A DNA stretch of 35,453 nt from Gammaproteobacteria bacterium (GCA_013373125.1 JABXIK010000038.1:1-35453); one strand, 5' to 3'; positions 1 through 9,572 are shown, counted from the first letter of the stretch. Made by a program: numbers and translations. Notes: generated by a model not told the origin, from the letters alone.

Positions 1-1
1 A

Positions 2-541
2 GGCAGTACCGCTATCCGACATTACACGACCCCGAAACAATCAGGGACCTCCCCTACTGCTCAAACCAATCCTGCACGCTCTGTGGAAATACATTCAAAA
101 ACCGGCCATCAAGCCTATCAACAACATACACAATCCCAAGCTCAGGAACGCAAGATTTACCAGGCGCATGAAATTATGACGCAGCCTGTCATCACCTTAG
201 AGCACTCGGCATTAACGCTAGAGCACGCTTGGCAAACCATGCAGAAACACCAAATAAAACATCTACCTATCACGAAAAGCGGCACGCTCGATGCAATAGT
301 CTCTCAAGGTGACATTTTAAAGGCGCTGGCGTTTCAAACTCAGCAACAAAACTGGGTGCAACAAAAAGTGTATGCCGCCACGGCACAAACCGACATTCAT
401 CAATTAGCTCATGTCATGTTTGATGAACATATTGGATGCTTACCCATAATCAATGAACAACGAGAAATTCTCGGTATGGTGACACGCAGTGATATATTAC
501 GCTTGACCAGTCACTATGGCCCCATGGAATTCTGGGCTTAA
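2..541 (+). CDS. CBS-domain pair protein, 5' end outside window
   Basis: A tandem CBS-domain protein; such Bateman modules usually bind adenine nucleotides and act as energy or ligand sensors, but the partner here is unknown. CBS 1 begins with the EIMTQPV segment, roughly 32 residues after the GTG at 83, and runs through the SQGDILKAL segment. CBS 2 covers the rest, ending in LGMVTRSDILRLTSHYG, a typical CBS finish. A GTG at 83 could serve as start, but the frame is open all the way to position 2 without a stop and there is no convincing ribosome binding site before 83. I therefore infer that the gene begins upstream of the window and is 5'-partial. It lies 77 bp before ppnN on the same strand. 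No other domain is visible. Confidence 0.8.
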   Translation, partial: GSTAIRHYTTPKQSGTSPTAQTNPARSVEIHSKTGHQAYQQHTQSQAQERKIYQAHEIMTQPVITLEHSALTLEHAWQTMQKHQIKHLPITKSGTLDAIVSQGDILKALAFQTQQQNWVQQKVYAATAQTDIHQLAHVMFDEHIGCLPIINEQREILGMVTRSDILRLTSHYGPMEFWA

Positions 542-618
542 TGAATTTCATCAAAGCACAAATAAGTACCTAGCAAGTGCTAAACTGTAAAAGAAAAATA
601 TAAAAAGGGAAGATTTAG

Positions 619-2001
619 ATGGCAGTAGAGAAAGTTCGTATTACCCCACGCAAAGCCCTTCGAGTGTTATCCCGTCATGAAGTAAATCGATTAAAAGATG
701 TCAGCCAAGGAGGCCTACACGAGATTTTCAAACGCTGTGCATTTGCCGTATTAAATTGCGGCAGCATCGCTGATGACTGCATGGCGGAACAAGAAGAGTA
801 TGCCGCGTTTGATATTCAAGTCATACAGCTAGATCGCGGTATCGTTTTAGATTTATATAACGCCCCAAGCGATGCCTTTGTGGACGGTGAAGTCATCTTC
901 GGTATTCGTGAACACTTATTCGCCGTATTACGCGACATCATCTACACCCATGATGAGATCATCAACAATCCTAAATTTTTAGCCTGTGAAAATCAGGAAC
1001 AAAACAGCGAACAAATCACCAACATGGTGTTTCACATCTTACGTAACGCCAACATGTTGCGTTATGGCATGACTTCCAACCTAGTTGTGTGCTGGGGCGG
1101 CCACAGTATCAGCCGAGAAGAATATGATTACACCAAAGATGTGGGCTACCAATTAGGTCTACGTGCATTAGACGTGGGAACCGGTTGTGGTCCAGGTGCC
1201 ATGAAAGGCCCAATGAAGGGTGCCACCATAGGTCACGCCAAGCAGCACAATCGTCGTGGGCGTTATGTGGGCATAACTGAGCCTGGCATCATAGCTGCCG
1301 AAGCGCCTAATCCCATTGTCAATGAACTGGTGATTCTCCCTGACATTGAAAAACGTCTTGAAGCATTTGTACGCTGCGCTCACGGTATCATTGTTTTTCC
1401 AGGTGGTGCAGGAACTGCTGAAGAGATTTTGTACTTGCTGGGAATCTTATTACACCCTAAAAACAAAGATATTCCATTTCCATTAATCTTTACCGGCCCC
1501 GCCTCATCAAAAGCTTACTTTGATCAGATTGATGACTTCATTAAACAGTGCCTTGGTAATGAAGCGCGAGAGAAATATAAAATCATTATTGATGACCCTG
1601 AAAGTGTGGCCATTTATATGCGTGACAATATCAACAAGGTAACCAACTTCCGTCGAGAAAATAATGACGCATTCTTTTACAACTGGATGTTGACCATAGA
1701 CAAGGAATTCCAAACGCCTTTCGCACCGACCCATGAAAATATGAGTCGATTAAATTTATCATTTGATCAGCCCATTCATATTCTGGCTGCAAATTTACGC
1801 CGAGCATTCAGTGGCATCGTGGCGGGTAATGTAAAACAGGATGGCATTTTGGCGGTACGAGAATTTGGACCATTCGAGATTCATGGTGACTCGACCATTA
1901 TCGCCCCGATGGAAGCTTTGCTAACCAACATGGTAAAACAGAATCGTATGAAACTCCCTGGTGGCAGCAAATACGAGCCTTGTTATCGCATCGTAAACTA
2001 A
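619..2001 (+). CDS. ppnN: PpnN/YgdH pyrimidine/purine-5'-nucleotide nucleosidase
   Basis: A 460-residue protein matching the E. coli PpnN (YgdH) family in length (454 aa) and layout. The family hydrolyses nucleoside 5'-monophosphates to free base plus ribose 5-phosphate in the cytosol, and the E. coli enzyme is stimulated by (p)ppGpp. The N-terminal domain has the family stretches FAVLNCGS and DAFVDGEVIFGIREHLFAVLRDI. The central LOG/lysine-decarboxylase-like Rossmann domain carries the signature PGGAGTAEE at residues 261-269, which binds the phosphate/ribose and supplies the catalytic glutamate. The ATG at 619 follows a purine-rich AAGGGA about 10 bases upstream. The gene ends 12 bp before a bidirectional hairpin shared with gspD. 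Length and motifs look intact. Confidence 0.93.
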   Translation: MAVEKVRITPRKALRVLSRHEVNRLKDVSQGGLHEIFKRCAFAVLNCGSIADDCMAEQEEYAAFDIQVIQLDRGIVLDLYNAPSDAFVDGEVIFGIREHLFAVLRDIIYTHDEIINNPKFLACENQEQNSEQITNMVFHILRNANMLRYGMTSNLVVCWGGHSISREEYDYTKDVGYQLGLRALDVGTGCGPGAMKGPMKGATIGHAKQHNRRGRYVGITEPGIIAAEAPNPIVNELVILPDIEKRLEAFVRCAHGIIVFPGGAGTAEEILYLLGILLHPKNKDIPFPLIFTGPASSKAYFDQIDDFIKQCLGNEAREKYKIIIDDPESVAIYMRDNINKVTNFRRENNDAFFYNWMLTIDKEFQTPFAPTHENMSRLNLSFDQPIHILAANLRRAFSGIVAGNVKQDGILAVREFGPFEIHGDSTIIAPMEALLTNMVKQNRMKLPGGSKYEPCYRIVN

Positions 2002-2013
2002 CGCTACCCCAAA

Positions 2014-2065
2014 CCCATAGACATAAAAAAACCAAGCTAAAGCTTGGTTTTTTTATGTCTATGGG
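2014..2065. terminator. Bidirectional rho-independent terminator, perfect 25-bp inverted repeat
   Basis: Arms 2014-2038 and 2041-2065 are exact reverse complements separated by only two bases. The inner stem CCAAGCT/AGCTTGG is flanked by A7 and T7, so a U-tract follows the inner hairpin on either strand. It lies between the convergent ends of ppnN (stop at 2001) and gspD (stop at 2073). The outer 11 bp beyond the A/T run are unusual for a simple terminator. Confidence 0.9.
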
Positions 2066-2072
2066 ATGTAAC

Positions 2073-3998
2073 TTAGCGTTCAAACAGCATCTTCAATTTC
2101 TCATCAATGCCTTCATCACCAATGTGCTTGCTTAAATCCACTTCATAAATGCCATCGTACTTACGACGTAGCAAGGCCTGGTTATCTTCTTTACTTAACA
2201 CGACTGAAGGCTTCAACAACACGATTAGGTTTTGCTTAACATGGGTCTCACTAGACGAACGGAACAACCAACCCAGAATTGGAATATCCCCTAGGAATGG
2301 CACCTTGCTTTGAGTTTCTTGTACCGCATCTCGAATCAAACCACCGAGCATAATCACTTCGCCATCTTCGGCTAGAATTTGGGTCTTAATAGAGCGTTTA
2401 TTGGTAATCAAATCCGATTGGCCTTCTACCGCAGTGGTCTCTACAGATTCCGTGCTTTGCTCTACTTCTAAACGGATAAACTTACCGTTTTGAATATGCG
2501 GAATCACTTTTAATGTAGTACCAATATCTTCACGTTCAATTGTGGTAAATGGATTCGAGTTTGAAGTACTCGACGTTGTACCCGTTACAAACGGAACATT
2601 TTGACCTACGATAATTTCCGCTTCTTGGTTATCCAAGGTCATGATGCTTGGAGTACTTAATAAATTGGTGTTATTCACCGACTCCAATGCTTGAATTAAA
2701 ATAGCAAAATCATTGGAGCCTGCTTTACCGGCACCACCCAAGGTCAAACCAGAACTGAGTGGCAAAGACGTACCCGAACTAATACCCGTGATTAAATCCA
2801 CAATACTGGTGCCCGCGTCACCAAAACTGGTAGCTGTTAGTGGTGTATCCGAGCTGCCATTGGCAATGGCATCACCATCCACTAAGGCTGTTTGCACGCC
2901 TACTCGATCATCAACCGAGCCTGTCACTTCTAAGATGGCCGCTTCAATTAACACCTGTGCTCGGCGCACATCTAATTGCGACACCACTTCTTTAATTTCA
3001 GACATGGTAGAAGGTTCAGCACGCACCACTAATGCATTCAAACCAGCATCGGCATGAATACTCACCTTACCTGCCGCTTGGCTCTTACCCTTTTCGTCTT
3101 TCACGTCACCCATTAGATTTTTAAGCAACTCTGCCATTTCTTTAGCATCGGCATGCTGCAGGCGAATCACGGAGGCTTTACCAGAAAACTTAGACGGCTG
3201 ATCCAGACTTAAAATAAGTTCTTTCACCTTATCACGAGCACTTTTCTCACCGCGAATAATCAAGCGGTTCGCACGCTCATCCGCCACCACTCGAATACGC
3301 CCCGCAACACCGCTGGCTTCTTTTGTTTTACCGCCTTCGCTTACTTTTTCTGGATCTAGGCTGGTAAGAATATCCACAATATCGCCAACCCAAGCTTCTT
3401 CTAATTGCACGACTTCTAATTCAGACACACCTGAGCCATCTAAACGCTCAATGATTTTTTCTAAACGACGTACGTTAGAAGCATGATCGGTAACGATTAA
3501 CGCATTGGCACTTTTTACACCCGCCAAGTGACCATATTTAGCCACCATAGGACGTAAAATAGGCACGAGATCTAATGCGGGTGTGTCTTTGATTTGAATG
3601 ACTTGAGTAATGAGTTGCTCCGACTTTTTCGTAGTGCGTAACGCTGTCGGCATGCCACCTTCTTGCTTGGTGTCATTTTGCTGAACAATTTTAATGATGC
3701 CGCCGGCTGGGATGGCTGCGAATCCATGAACTTGCAAAACAGATTGGAACATTTCATAAACATCTTGCTTGGACATAGGTGTTTCAGAAACGATCGTAAC
3801 CTTGCCTTTCACACGCGGGTCGACCACAAAACTGTAGCCTGTGATGTTGGCAATTTGAGAAATAAACGCTTCAATGTCAGCGTTCTTTAAGCTCACTTTC
3901 CAGGTTTGTTCTTCTTCAGCAAATGCAAAACCGCTGGGTATTAATACGGTTAAAAAGACTGCGCAAATCCAATTTTTTATTTTCATATCCAAGACCAT
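2073..3998 (-). CDS. gspD: Type II secretion system secretin GspD
   Basis: Outer-membrane secretin that forms the multimeric exit channel of the type II secretion system. It has 641 residues. A signal peptide (basic MKIKNW, hydrophobic core, AFA cleavage region) ends near residue 28. The N0 domain follows (about 31-100, starting WKVSLKNADIEAFISQIA), then repeated N1-N3 ring domains to about residue 345. The C-terminal secretin barrel contains LLSTPSIMTLDNQEAEIIVGQNVPF-type segments and the conserved VPFLGDIPILGWLF. A short C-terminal S-domain-like tail may bind a pilotin. The first ATG lies 2 bp after the gspC stop; an internal ATG four codons later is an equally plausible start. Last gene of gspN-gspC-gspD, followed by the terminator; gspE is not next to it. 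Confidence 0.95.
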   Translation of the reverse strand: MVLDMKIKNWICAVFLTVLIPSGFAFAEEEQTWKVSLKNADIEAFISQIANITGYSFVVDPRVKGKVTIVSETPMSKQDVYEMFQSVLQVHGFAAIPAGGIIKIVQQNDTKQEGGMPTALRTTKKSEQLITQVIQIKDTPALDLVPILRPMVAKYGHLAGVKSANALIVTDHASNVRRLEKIIERLDGSGVSELEVVQLEEAWVGDIVDILTSLDPEKVSEGGKTKEASGVAGRIRVVADERANRLIIRGEKSARDKVKELILSLDQPSKFSGKASVIRLQHADAKEMAELLKNLMGDVKDEKGKSQAAGKVSIHADAGLNALVVRAEPSTMSEIKEVVSQLDVRRAQVLIEAAILEVTGSVDDRVGVQTALVDGDAIANGSSDTPLTATSFGDAGTSIVDLITGISSGTSLPLSSGLTLGGAGKAGSNDFAILIQALESVNNTNLLSTPSIMTLDNQEAEIIVGQNVPFVTGTTSSTSNSNPFTTIEREDIGTTLKVIPHIQNGKFIRLEVEQSTESVETTAVEGQSDLITNKRSIKTQILAEDGEVIMLGGLIRDAVQETQSKVPFLGDIPILGWLFRSSSETHVKQNLIVLLKPSVVLSKEDNQALLRRKYDGIYEVDLSKHIGDEGIDEKLKMLFER

Positions 3999-4000
3999 AT

Positions 4001-4870
4001 TTAAAACGCGTGATTGATGGTCATACGTCGACTGCCACGCTCTATGACAATACTGGCATTTCCAGATGCGTAAACTTCATCAATAATTGTTTTATCCTGT
4101 GCAGGGTCACCCAGCTGATGGCCATTCACAGAAATTAATTTATCCCCAGGCTTCATACCGATACTCATTAACATAGTGGATGCAGGTGTTAACACATACC
4201 CGTCGCCGGTTGCCTGTAAGCCAAGGTTTTCCATGGCTTGATTGGGATCTTCTAATTGTTCTTTTGCAAAGCTGACAAATTGCTCAGCAGTGCGTACTTG
4301 ACGTAAATCTTTTTTAAATTCCGCACGCTCAGCACGACTGGATTTAGGCGCTTCGGCTGACGTTTTCTTTGGGGTATTTGCCGTAAAACCTTGTAGTAGT
4401 TTTTGTGTCTCTTCAAAGGTTAGGGTTTCAAATTTACCACTGTTATCCAGTATCACCTTGTCTTCATACACCTGCGACAATAATGCGCGACCTTGCACTC
4501 GATCCCCAATTCTAAAAAACTCACCGTCGCGGCCTTGCTCGGCAATAATGGCCGATGATTGCGATTTATCTTTTGAAACCGATACACCCATTAGCAATAA
4601 GCGTAACCGGGTTTTTGGTGCATCGATTTCTTGTTGCACCGCAGAAGGCGTTGCCGCCGGTTCGCCAAATAGATTCATCTGCGCTAAACCATAACTTTGT
4701 GGAATGGCAGCAACAGAGGTTTGCGCTTGAGATGCTTCCGGTAACACCACCACTGGCTGATCAATGACCAACCAAGTAAACACCGCTGCTTGATACGATA
4801 CACATAAACTCAGTAGCCACTTAGCAACTGTGACGCTGGGTTGAAATGCTTTATGTTCCGTCCAATGCAC
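4001..4870 (-). CDS. gspC: Type II secretion system inner-membrane protein GspC
   Basis: A 289-residue bitopic inner-membrane protein that links the inner-membrane platform to the GspD secretin. One transmembrane helix lies near residues 15-37 (VAKWLLSLCVSYQAAVFTWLVI). The periplasmic homology region follows (YGLAQMNLFGEP; LRLLLMGVSVSKDKSQSSAII; FFRIGDRVQG). A linker rich in Lys/Ala/Glu follows, then a C-terminal PDZ domain including GMKPGDKLISVNGHQLGD. The homology region contacts the GspD N0 domain in known systems. It sits 12 bp after gspN and 2 bp before gspD on the same strand, consistent with co-transcription and translational coupling. Confidence 0.93.
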   Translation of the reverse strand: MHWTEHKAFQPSVTVAKWLLSLCVSYQAAVFTWLVIDQPVVVLPEASQAQTSVAAIPQSYGLAQMNLFGEPAATPSAVQQEIDAPKTRLRLLLMGVSVSKDKSQSSAIIAEQGRDGEFFRIGDRVQGRALLSQVYEDKVILDNSGKFETLTFEETQKLLQGFTANTPKKTSAEAPKSSRAERAEFKKDLRQVRTAEQFVSFAKEQLEDPNQAMENLGLQATGDGYVLTPASTMLMSIGMKPGDKLISVNGHQLGDPAQDKTIIDEVYASGNASIVIERGSRRMTINHAF

Positions 4871-4882
4871 AACTAAACCTTA

Positions 4883-5668
4883 TTACTCACGAGCAAACAC
4901 TCGCTCTGATATTTCAAATACAACGGCATCAGCTGATACCTTGTTGGGCCACTTTTCACCAACCAGATCCACCATGGCTTTACGCACCGCCACATTGGCC
5001 CATCCATCTTTCTTTAAACTGGCGTTAGCCACTTGTATCCCTTCGGCGGTAGAGACCGCTGCGGTTAACTCTGAATTCTCACTGGAAATCTTCGCCACTA
5101 ACATGGGTAAATTGGCAGACGCCATGTTACGTCCTTTTGGATAATTCACCTGCCCACCTTGCCAAACTAACTGACCACTGGCAGACGAGCTTTCACCTGT
5201 GGCTAAGTTGTACTGCAGGTTAGTACGATTAAGTTCTAAATCGCCGTTTATCTGAGTTTTCGATTGTTCAATGATTTGATTGATCAAGCTGGCACTGATA
5301 AAGCCATTTACATTACTCAGCCCAACTTCTTTGCTCAAGCTATTGAATGTCGCTTTGCCCTTCAGTTCCACCTGATTCGCCTCTACATTCAGGTCCCCTT
5401 TCAAAGAACCGGTCAGTAGGCTCAACGGTTCAAGCTGCCACTTGGCATCCACTTGCCCAGTTAACGGGTGTTTCAGCACCACATTACCATTCCATAATGT
5501 GCCGGTAACAGCCACGATATCCACGGGAAGTTGGTTAGGGGCGATTGCTTTGTAAACAACATTCAACGGGGTCAGCGCGATTAAACAAATCAAATATACG
5601 ATCACGCAAACCGTTATGAGTTTTCCATTTCCTTTGGCCTTAGCCACAGTGTTCTCAACCTTGTTCAA
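4883..5668 (-). CDS. gspN: Type II secretion system protein N (GspN)
   Basis: A 261-residue protein of the T2SS GspN family, an accessory inner-membrane component with one N-terminal transmembrane helix (about residues 17-38) and a periplasmic beta-rich domain. Recognisable family features are the LTPLNVVYKAI segment after the helix, the GTLWNGN motif typical of GspN, and alternating beta strands such as WQLEPLSLLTGSLKGDLNV. Its exact role in secretion is less settled than that of GspC or GspD, and many T2SS clusters lack it. First gene of the gspN-gspC-gspD operon, so the promoter should lie between 5669 and 5813; I could not identify clear -35/-10 boxes. Confidence 0.88.
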   Translation of the reverse strand: MNKVENTVAKAKGNGKLITVCVIVYLICLIALTPLNVVYKAIAPNQLPVDIVAVTGTLWNGNVVLKHPLTGQVDAKWQLEPLSLLTGSLKGDLNVEANQVELKGKATFNSLSKEVGLSNVNGFISASLINQIIEQSKTQINGDLELNRTNLQYNLATGESSSASGQLVWQGGQVNYPKGRNMASANLPMLVAKISSENSELTAAVSTAEGIQVANASLKKDGWANVAVRKAMVDLVGEKWPNKVSADAVVFEISERVFARE

Positions 5669-5813
5669 ATCTCAAAGGGCACCATTGTAAAGCAGGCGGG
5701 CTGCACTGTAACGCCACTGTATGACAAAAAAGTGAAACAAAACGGTAAAAATTCAGAAATTATTCGTCATATTAGGCCATCGCTCAAAAATCACACAGGC
5801 ATTTTCACAGATC

Positions 5814-5843
5814 AAAAAAAAGGCCTCCCGTAGGAGACCTTTT
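5814..5843 (-). terminator. Rho-independent terminator of groESL
   Basis: Read on the minus strand, an 8-bp stem (AGGTCTCC / GGAGGCCT, one G-U pair) with a 4-base loop is followed by a run of seven or more T. It lies 24 bp beyond the groEL stop codon at 5867 and before gspN. Confidence 0.88.
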
Positions 5844-5866
5844 CTTGAACGAAGGGTTCAGGGGAA

Positions 5867-7507
<1,641 letters not shown>

Positions 7508-7553
7508 TCAATTCCTTAAAAATATCTAATCTATGTATTACGTGAATTGAAGA

Positions 7554-7844
7554 TTAAGCTTCAATGATGCCGTAGATTTCGTTTTCACTCATGATCAATA
7601 GCTCTTCACCATCGATCTTCACTGTGTTGGCACCGTATTGGCCAAACAGCACAACATCACCCACTTTCACAGCTAGGGCTTGAATGTCGCCATTTTGTAG
7701 AATGCGACCAGTACCCACTGCTACCACTTCACCTTGATTCGGTTTTTCAGCGGCTGCGCCAGGAAGCACGATACCGCCAGCCGTTTTGGTTTCTTCTTCT
7801 TTACGACGAACCACGATGCGATCGTGTAACGGACGGATTTTCAT
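7554..7844 (-). CDS. groES: Co-chaperonin GroES (10 kDa)
   Basis: A 96-residue heptameric cap of the GroEL cavity. It begins [27 protein letters not shown], containing the mobile loop ([12 protein letters not shown]) that docks on GroEL, followed by the beta-barrel and the C-terminal [15 protein letters not shown] segment. A GGAG ribosome binding site precedes the ATG. First gene of the groES-groEL operon, with a leader of roughly 95 bases from the proposed sigma-32 start site. Immediately upstream on the same strand is fxsA, a neighbour also found near groSL in enterics. Confidence 0.99.
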   Translation of the reverse strand: MKIRPLHDRIVVRRKEEETKTAGGIVLPGAAAEKPNQGEVVAVGTGRILQNGDIQALAVKVGDVVLFGQYGANTVKIDGEELLIMSENEIYGIIEA

Positions 7845-7943
7845 TTACGTATCTCCAAACGAGTTTCATATAAATGGCTGATTCCAGCCAAATCTTTTTA
7901 TTGTTGTGGCGGCTTACACCACCGATTTAAATTCGTGAGCTTA

Positions 7944-7971
7944 AGATGGGGACGCCAAACAAAAATTCAAC
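7944..7971 (-). promoter_or_regulatory. Heat-shock (sigma-32) promoter for groES-groEL
   Basis: On the minus strand, GTTGAAT (7971-7965) is followed after exactly 13 bases by CCCCATCT (7951-7944). This closely fits the RpoH consensus CTTGAAA-N(11-16)-CCCCATNT. It lies about 100 bases before the groES start codon and between fxsA and groES. Confidence 0.88.
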
Positions 7972-7989
7972 ACCCAAAGTGAAAATTTT

Positions 7990-8421
7990 TTATTCATCTT
8001 CGCGACGATATTGGCCTTCGATCACATTTCCAGTACCTTGTTGGTCCCGCCCGCTCGTAGGCGCATTTCGAATAATCAGCCCCTTGCTCAAAATGGCCGC
8101 CGCCATGGATTGACGTACGGCCGGAATTAATCCAATTAAAGCCAGAGTGTCAGTAACAAAACCGGGAATTAATAACAGAGCACCACAAATGAATACCATG
8201 ACACCGCTTAACACGGTTTGCGCTGGCATTTGCCCTTGCGCCACCTGTTCTCGGACTTGAGTAATGATGCGAAAACCTTGGGTTTTGATCAGAAACATAC
8301 CTAAGAAGGCTGTACACAGTGTCAAAAAAACTGCCCACATAGCACCGATCTTTCCGCCCACCTGGGCAAACACCGCCACTTCAATCAAGGGAAACAACAC
8401 TAAAACCGCTAAAAATCTCAT
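7990..8421 (-). CDS. fxsA: FxsA family inner-membrane protein
   Basis: A 143-residue FxsA-family protein, named for suppression of F-plasmid exclusion of phage T7 when overexpressed in E. coli; its normal role is unknown. Seen here: an N-terminal membrane segment (FLAVLVLFPLIEVAVF), a second hydrophobic segment (AMWAVFLTLCTAFLGMFLI), the central VREQVAQGQMPA loop, a third hydrophobic stretch (VFICGALLLIPGFVTD) with the family GALLLIPGFVTD motif, and the typical hydrophilic end NVIEGQYRREDE. The gene is complete. It lies upstream of groES on the same strand, and the heat-shock promoter falls in the 145-bp gap between them. Confidence 0.92.
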   Translation of the reverse strand: MRFLAVLVLFPLIEVAVFAQVGGKIGAMWAVFLTLCTAFLGMFLIKTQGFRIITQVREQVAQGQMPAQTVLSGVMVFICGALLLIPGFVTDTLALIGLIPAVRQSMAAAILSKGLIIRNAPTSGRDQQGTGNVIEGQYRREDE

Positions 8422-8510
8422 AATTTCTCTCTTTTTTACTCAGCTGACTTAATGGTGGTGCCTTTTTTGCTTTTCAAGGTAATCAGCAGAATTATTGACG
8501 CGGAGACACC

Positions 8511-9038
8511 ATGCAAGAATTAATCGTCATTTTGGATACCAGTATCAAGGTGAGCCTAGGAGCCTTAATTGCCGCCATCTCCGGCTACTGGCTTTCCGGC
8601 ATGCGCTCAAAACACAATCGCGCCCAGCAACGCTTGGACCACCAGCGTGACTTGTTAGAAGGCATTGCGCAACAAGCCGAGCAAGTGCATCACGTGTTCA
8701 TGAAGTACTTCGAACTGATCAACGAATATATGAATGCCACGAAGAATCGTTATGACTGGCCACAAAGCCGTCGCAGCGAATTGTATTTAGTTCTAGACGA
8801 GCTGGTTCATAGCTTTAATGAACTAACCGCTGCCGAGTCCAAATTGCTGTTGCTCAATGAAAAGGCCTTGTACAAAAGTCTAAGGAAATTTCGCTCCAAA
8901 GTGATTTTTTTCCGCAGGCACTTCTATATTGATAAGAAGGACCTGAGCGAGTCTGAAGCCCAAGAGCTTAAGCGTGAGGTGAGTAAATTACGGGAACAAT
9001 TCTTTGATGCCCTGAGTCATCGATACGCAGAAGTGTAA
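8511..9038 (+). CDS. Unrecognised membrane-anchored, helix-rich protein
   Basis: I do not recognise this 175-residue protein. It starts with one hydrophobic segment (about residues 9-28, VSLGALIAAISGYWLSG). The rest is almost entirely helical and charged, rich in Lys, Arg, Glu and Gln (for example RAQQRLDHQRDLLEGIAQQ and LKREVSKLREQFFDAL), predicting long coiled-coil-like helices on the cytoplasmic side. A GGAG ribosome binding site lies 6 bases before the ATG and a strong terminator follows, so it is a real monocistronic gene. It is divergent from fxsA. A chemoreceptor-like signalling motif, enzyme motif or lipobox is absent. Confidence 0.8.
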   Translation: MQELIVILDTSIKVSLGALIAAISGYWLSGMRSKHNRAQQRLDHQRDLLEGIAQQAEQVHHVFMKYFELINEYMNATKNRYDWPQSRRSELYLVLDELVHSFNELTAAESKLLLLNEKALYKSLRKFRSKVIFFRRHFYIDKKDLSESEAQELKREVSKLREQFFDALSHRYAEV

Positions 9039-9071
9039 TACCGAATTCCATTTGTTGTGTGTAGACCGCTT

Positions 9072-9097
9072 GCCCCGAGTTCGCTCGGGGCTTTTTT
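9072..9097 (+). terminator. Rho-independent terminator
   Basis: A perfect 8-bp GC-rich stem (GCCCCGAG / CTCGGGGC) with a TTCG loop is followed by six T. It is 33 bp after the stop codon of the gene at 8511-9038. Confidence 0.95.
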
Positions 9098-9098
9098 A

Positions 9099-9240
9099 TG
9101 GTCAGGATGTACGGTATAGCGCGATGCCATGGACGGCAAGAAGCGCCTATGGCCAGGATGTACGGGTCACTTCCGGCATCCTGCCTCTGGCGACACTTAT
9201 ACATCCATGTATGTCGTAACGCGATGCCATGGAGACCCAA
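9099..9240. repeat. Palindromic intergenic repeat patch
   Basis: Non-coding stretch with internal repetition. A 16-base unit TGG(T/C)CAGGATGTACGG occurs at 9099-9114 and 9150-9165. A 14-base unit CGCGATGCCATGGA occurs at 9120-9133 and again exactly 100 bp later at 9220-9233. CAGGATG (9154-9160) pairs perfectly with CATCCTG (9177-9183) to make a hairpin with an inner CGG/CCG. TACAT-CC-ATGTA at 9200-9211 is a further palindrome. It looks like a REP- or MITE-type dispersed element, but whether copies exist elsewhere cannot be seen here. The bases from about 9241 to 9355 hold nothing I recognise. Confidence 0.6.
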
Positions 9241-9355
9241 TACACTCACGGTGTGTGTGGGGCCAGCTTCGGCAAGAAGCACATATAAACAAGTTGTTTC
9301 AACCGCTCTTACCCATGTAGGAAAGACTGTTCAGAACACAGCCCATCTTACAAAG

Positions 9356-9383
9356 TTGACTATCCAGTCTTGGTACTTATAAT
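9356..9383 (+). promoter_or_regulatory. Sigma-70 promoter of the Mn riboswitch-exporter unit
   Basis: TTGACT (9356-9361) and a perfect TATAAT (9378-9383) are separated by 16 bases. Transcription would start near 9390, right at the 5' edge of the riboswitch P1 helix. Confidence 0.85.
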
Positions 9384-9390
9384 GCGCCCA

Positions 9391-9505
9391 TCTTAGGGGA
9401 GTAGCCTGCCAGTTTTCACTGGCGATGCTGTCAACATACTTGAGCCCTCAATGGCTTATGGTGGCATCGTGCGACGAGATTCTCACGCATTGGCAAGACC
9501 TGAGG
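9391..9505 (+). promoter_or_regulatory. yybP-ykoY manganese riboswitch aptamer
   Basis: The conserved yybP-ykoY core is visible: GGGGAGTAGCC at 9396-9406, GTCAACATAC at about 9430-9439, and the 3' GGCAAGACC at about 9492-9500. Helix P1 forms between TCTTAGG (9391-9397) and CCTGAGG (9499-9505), seven pairs including two G-U. This class binds Mn2+ and generally switches on Mn efflux genes. It is followed at 9573 by a UPF0016 exporter, a known target of this class. A proposed expression platform lies at 9513-9565. Confidence 0.9.
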
Positions 9506-9512
9506 TAAATAG

Positions 9513-9565
9513 CAACCCCATTGGCGGGAGGTTGTTGTTTGCCTTTGGTTTATATCCCGCCGGAG
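9513..9565 (+). promoter_or_regulatory. Proposed expression platform of the Mn riboswitch
   Basis: Two mutually exclusive hairpins are visible. In one, 9521-9529 pairs with 9555-9563 (GGCGGGA with TCCCGCC plus two G-U pairs), which covers the first bases of the GGAG ribosome binding site at 9562-9565. In the other, CAACC (9513-9517) pairs with GGTTG (9530-9534), enclosing and occupying 9523-9529. This suggests translational control; the assignment is inference from pairing. Confidence 0.5.
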
Positions 9566-9572
9566 CCTTTTT

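Noticed and set aside
9098..9382. Possible small proteins in both strands of the 9039-9572 gap (up to about 104 residues)
   Set aside because: They run through the palindromic repeat patch and, on the plus strand, into the Mn riboswitch promoter. The repeats and promoter explain the sequence better, and no start has a convincing ribosome binding site.
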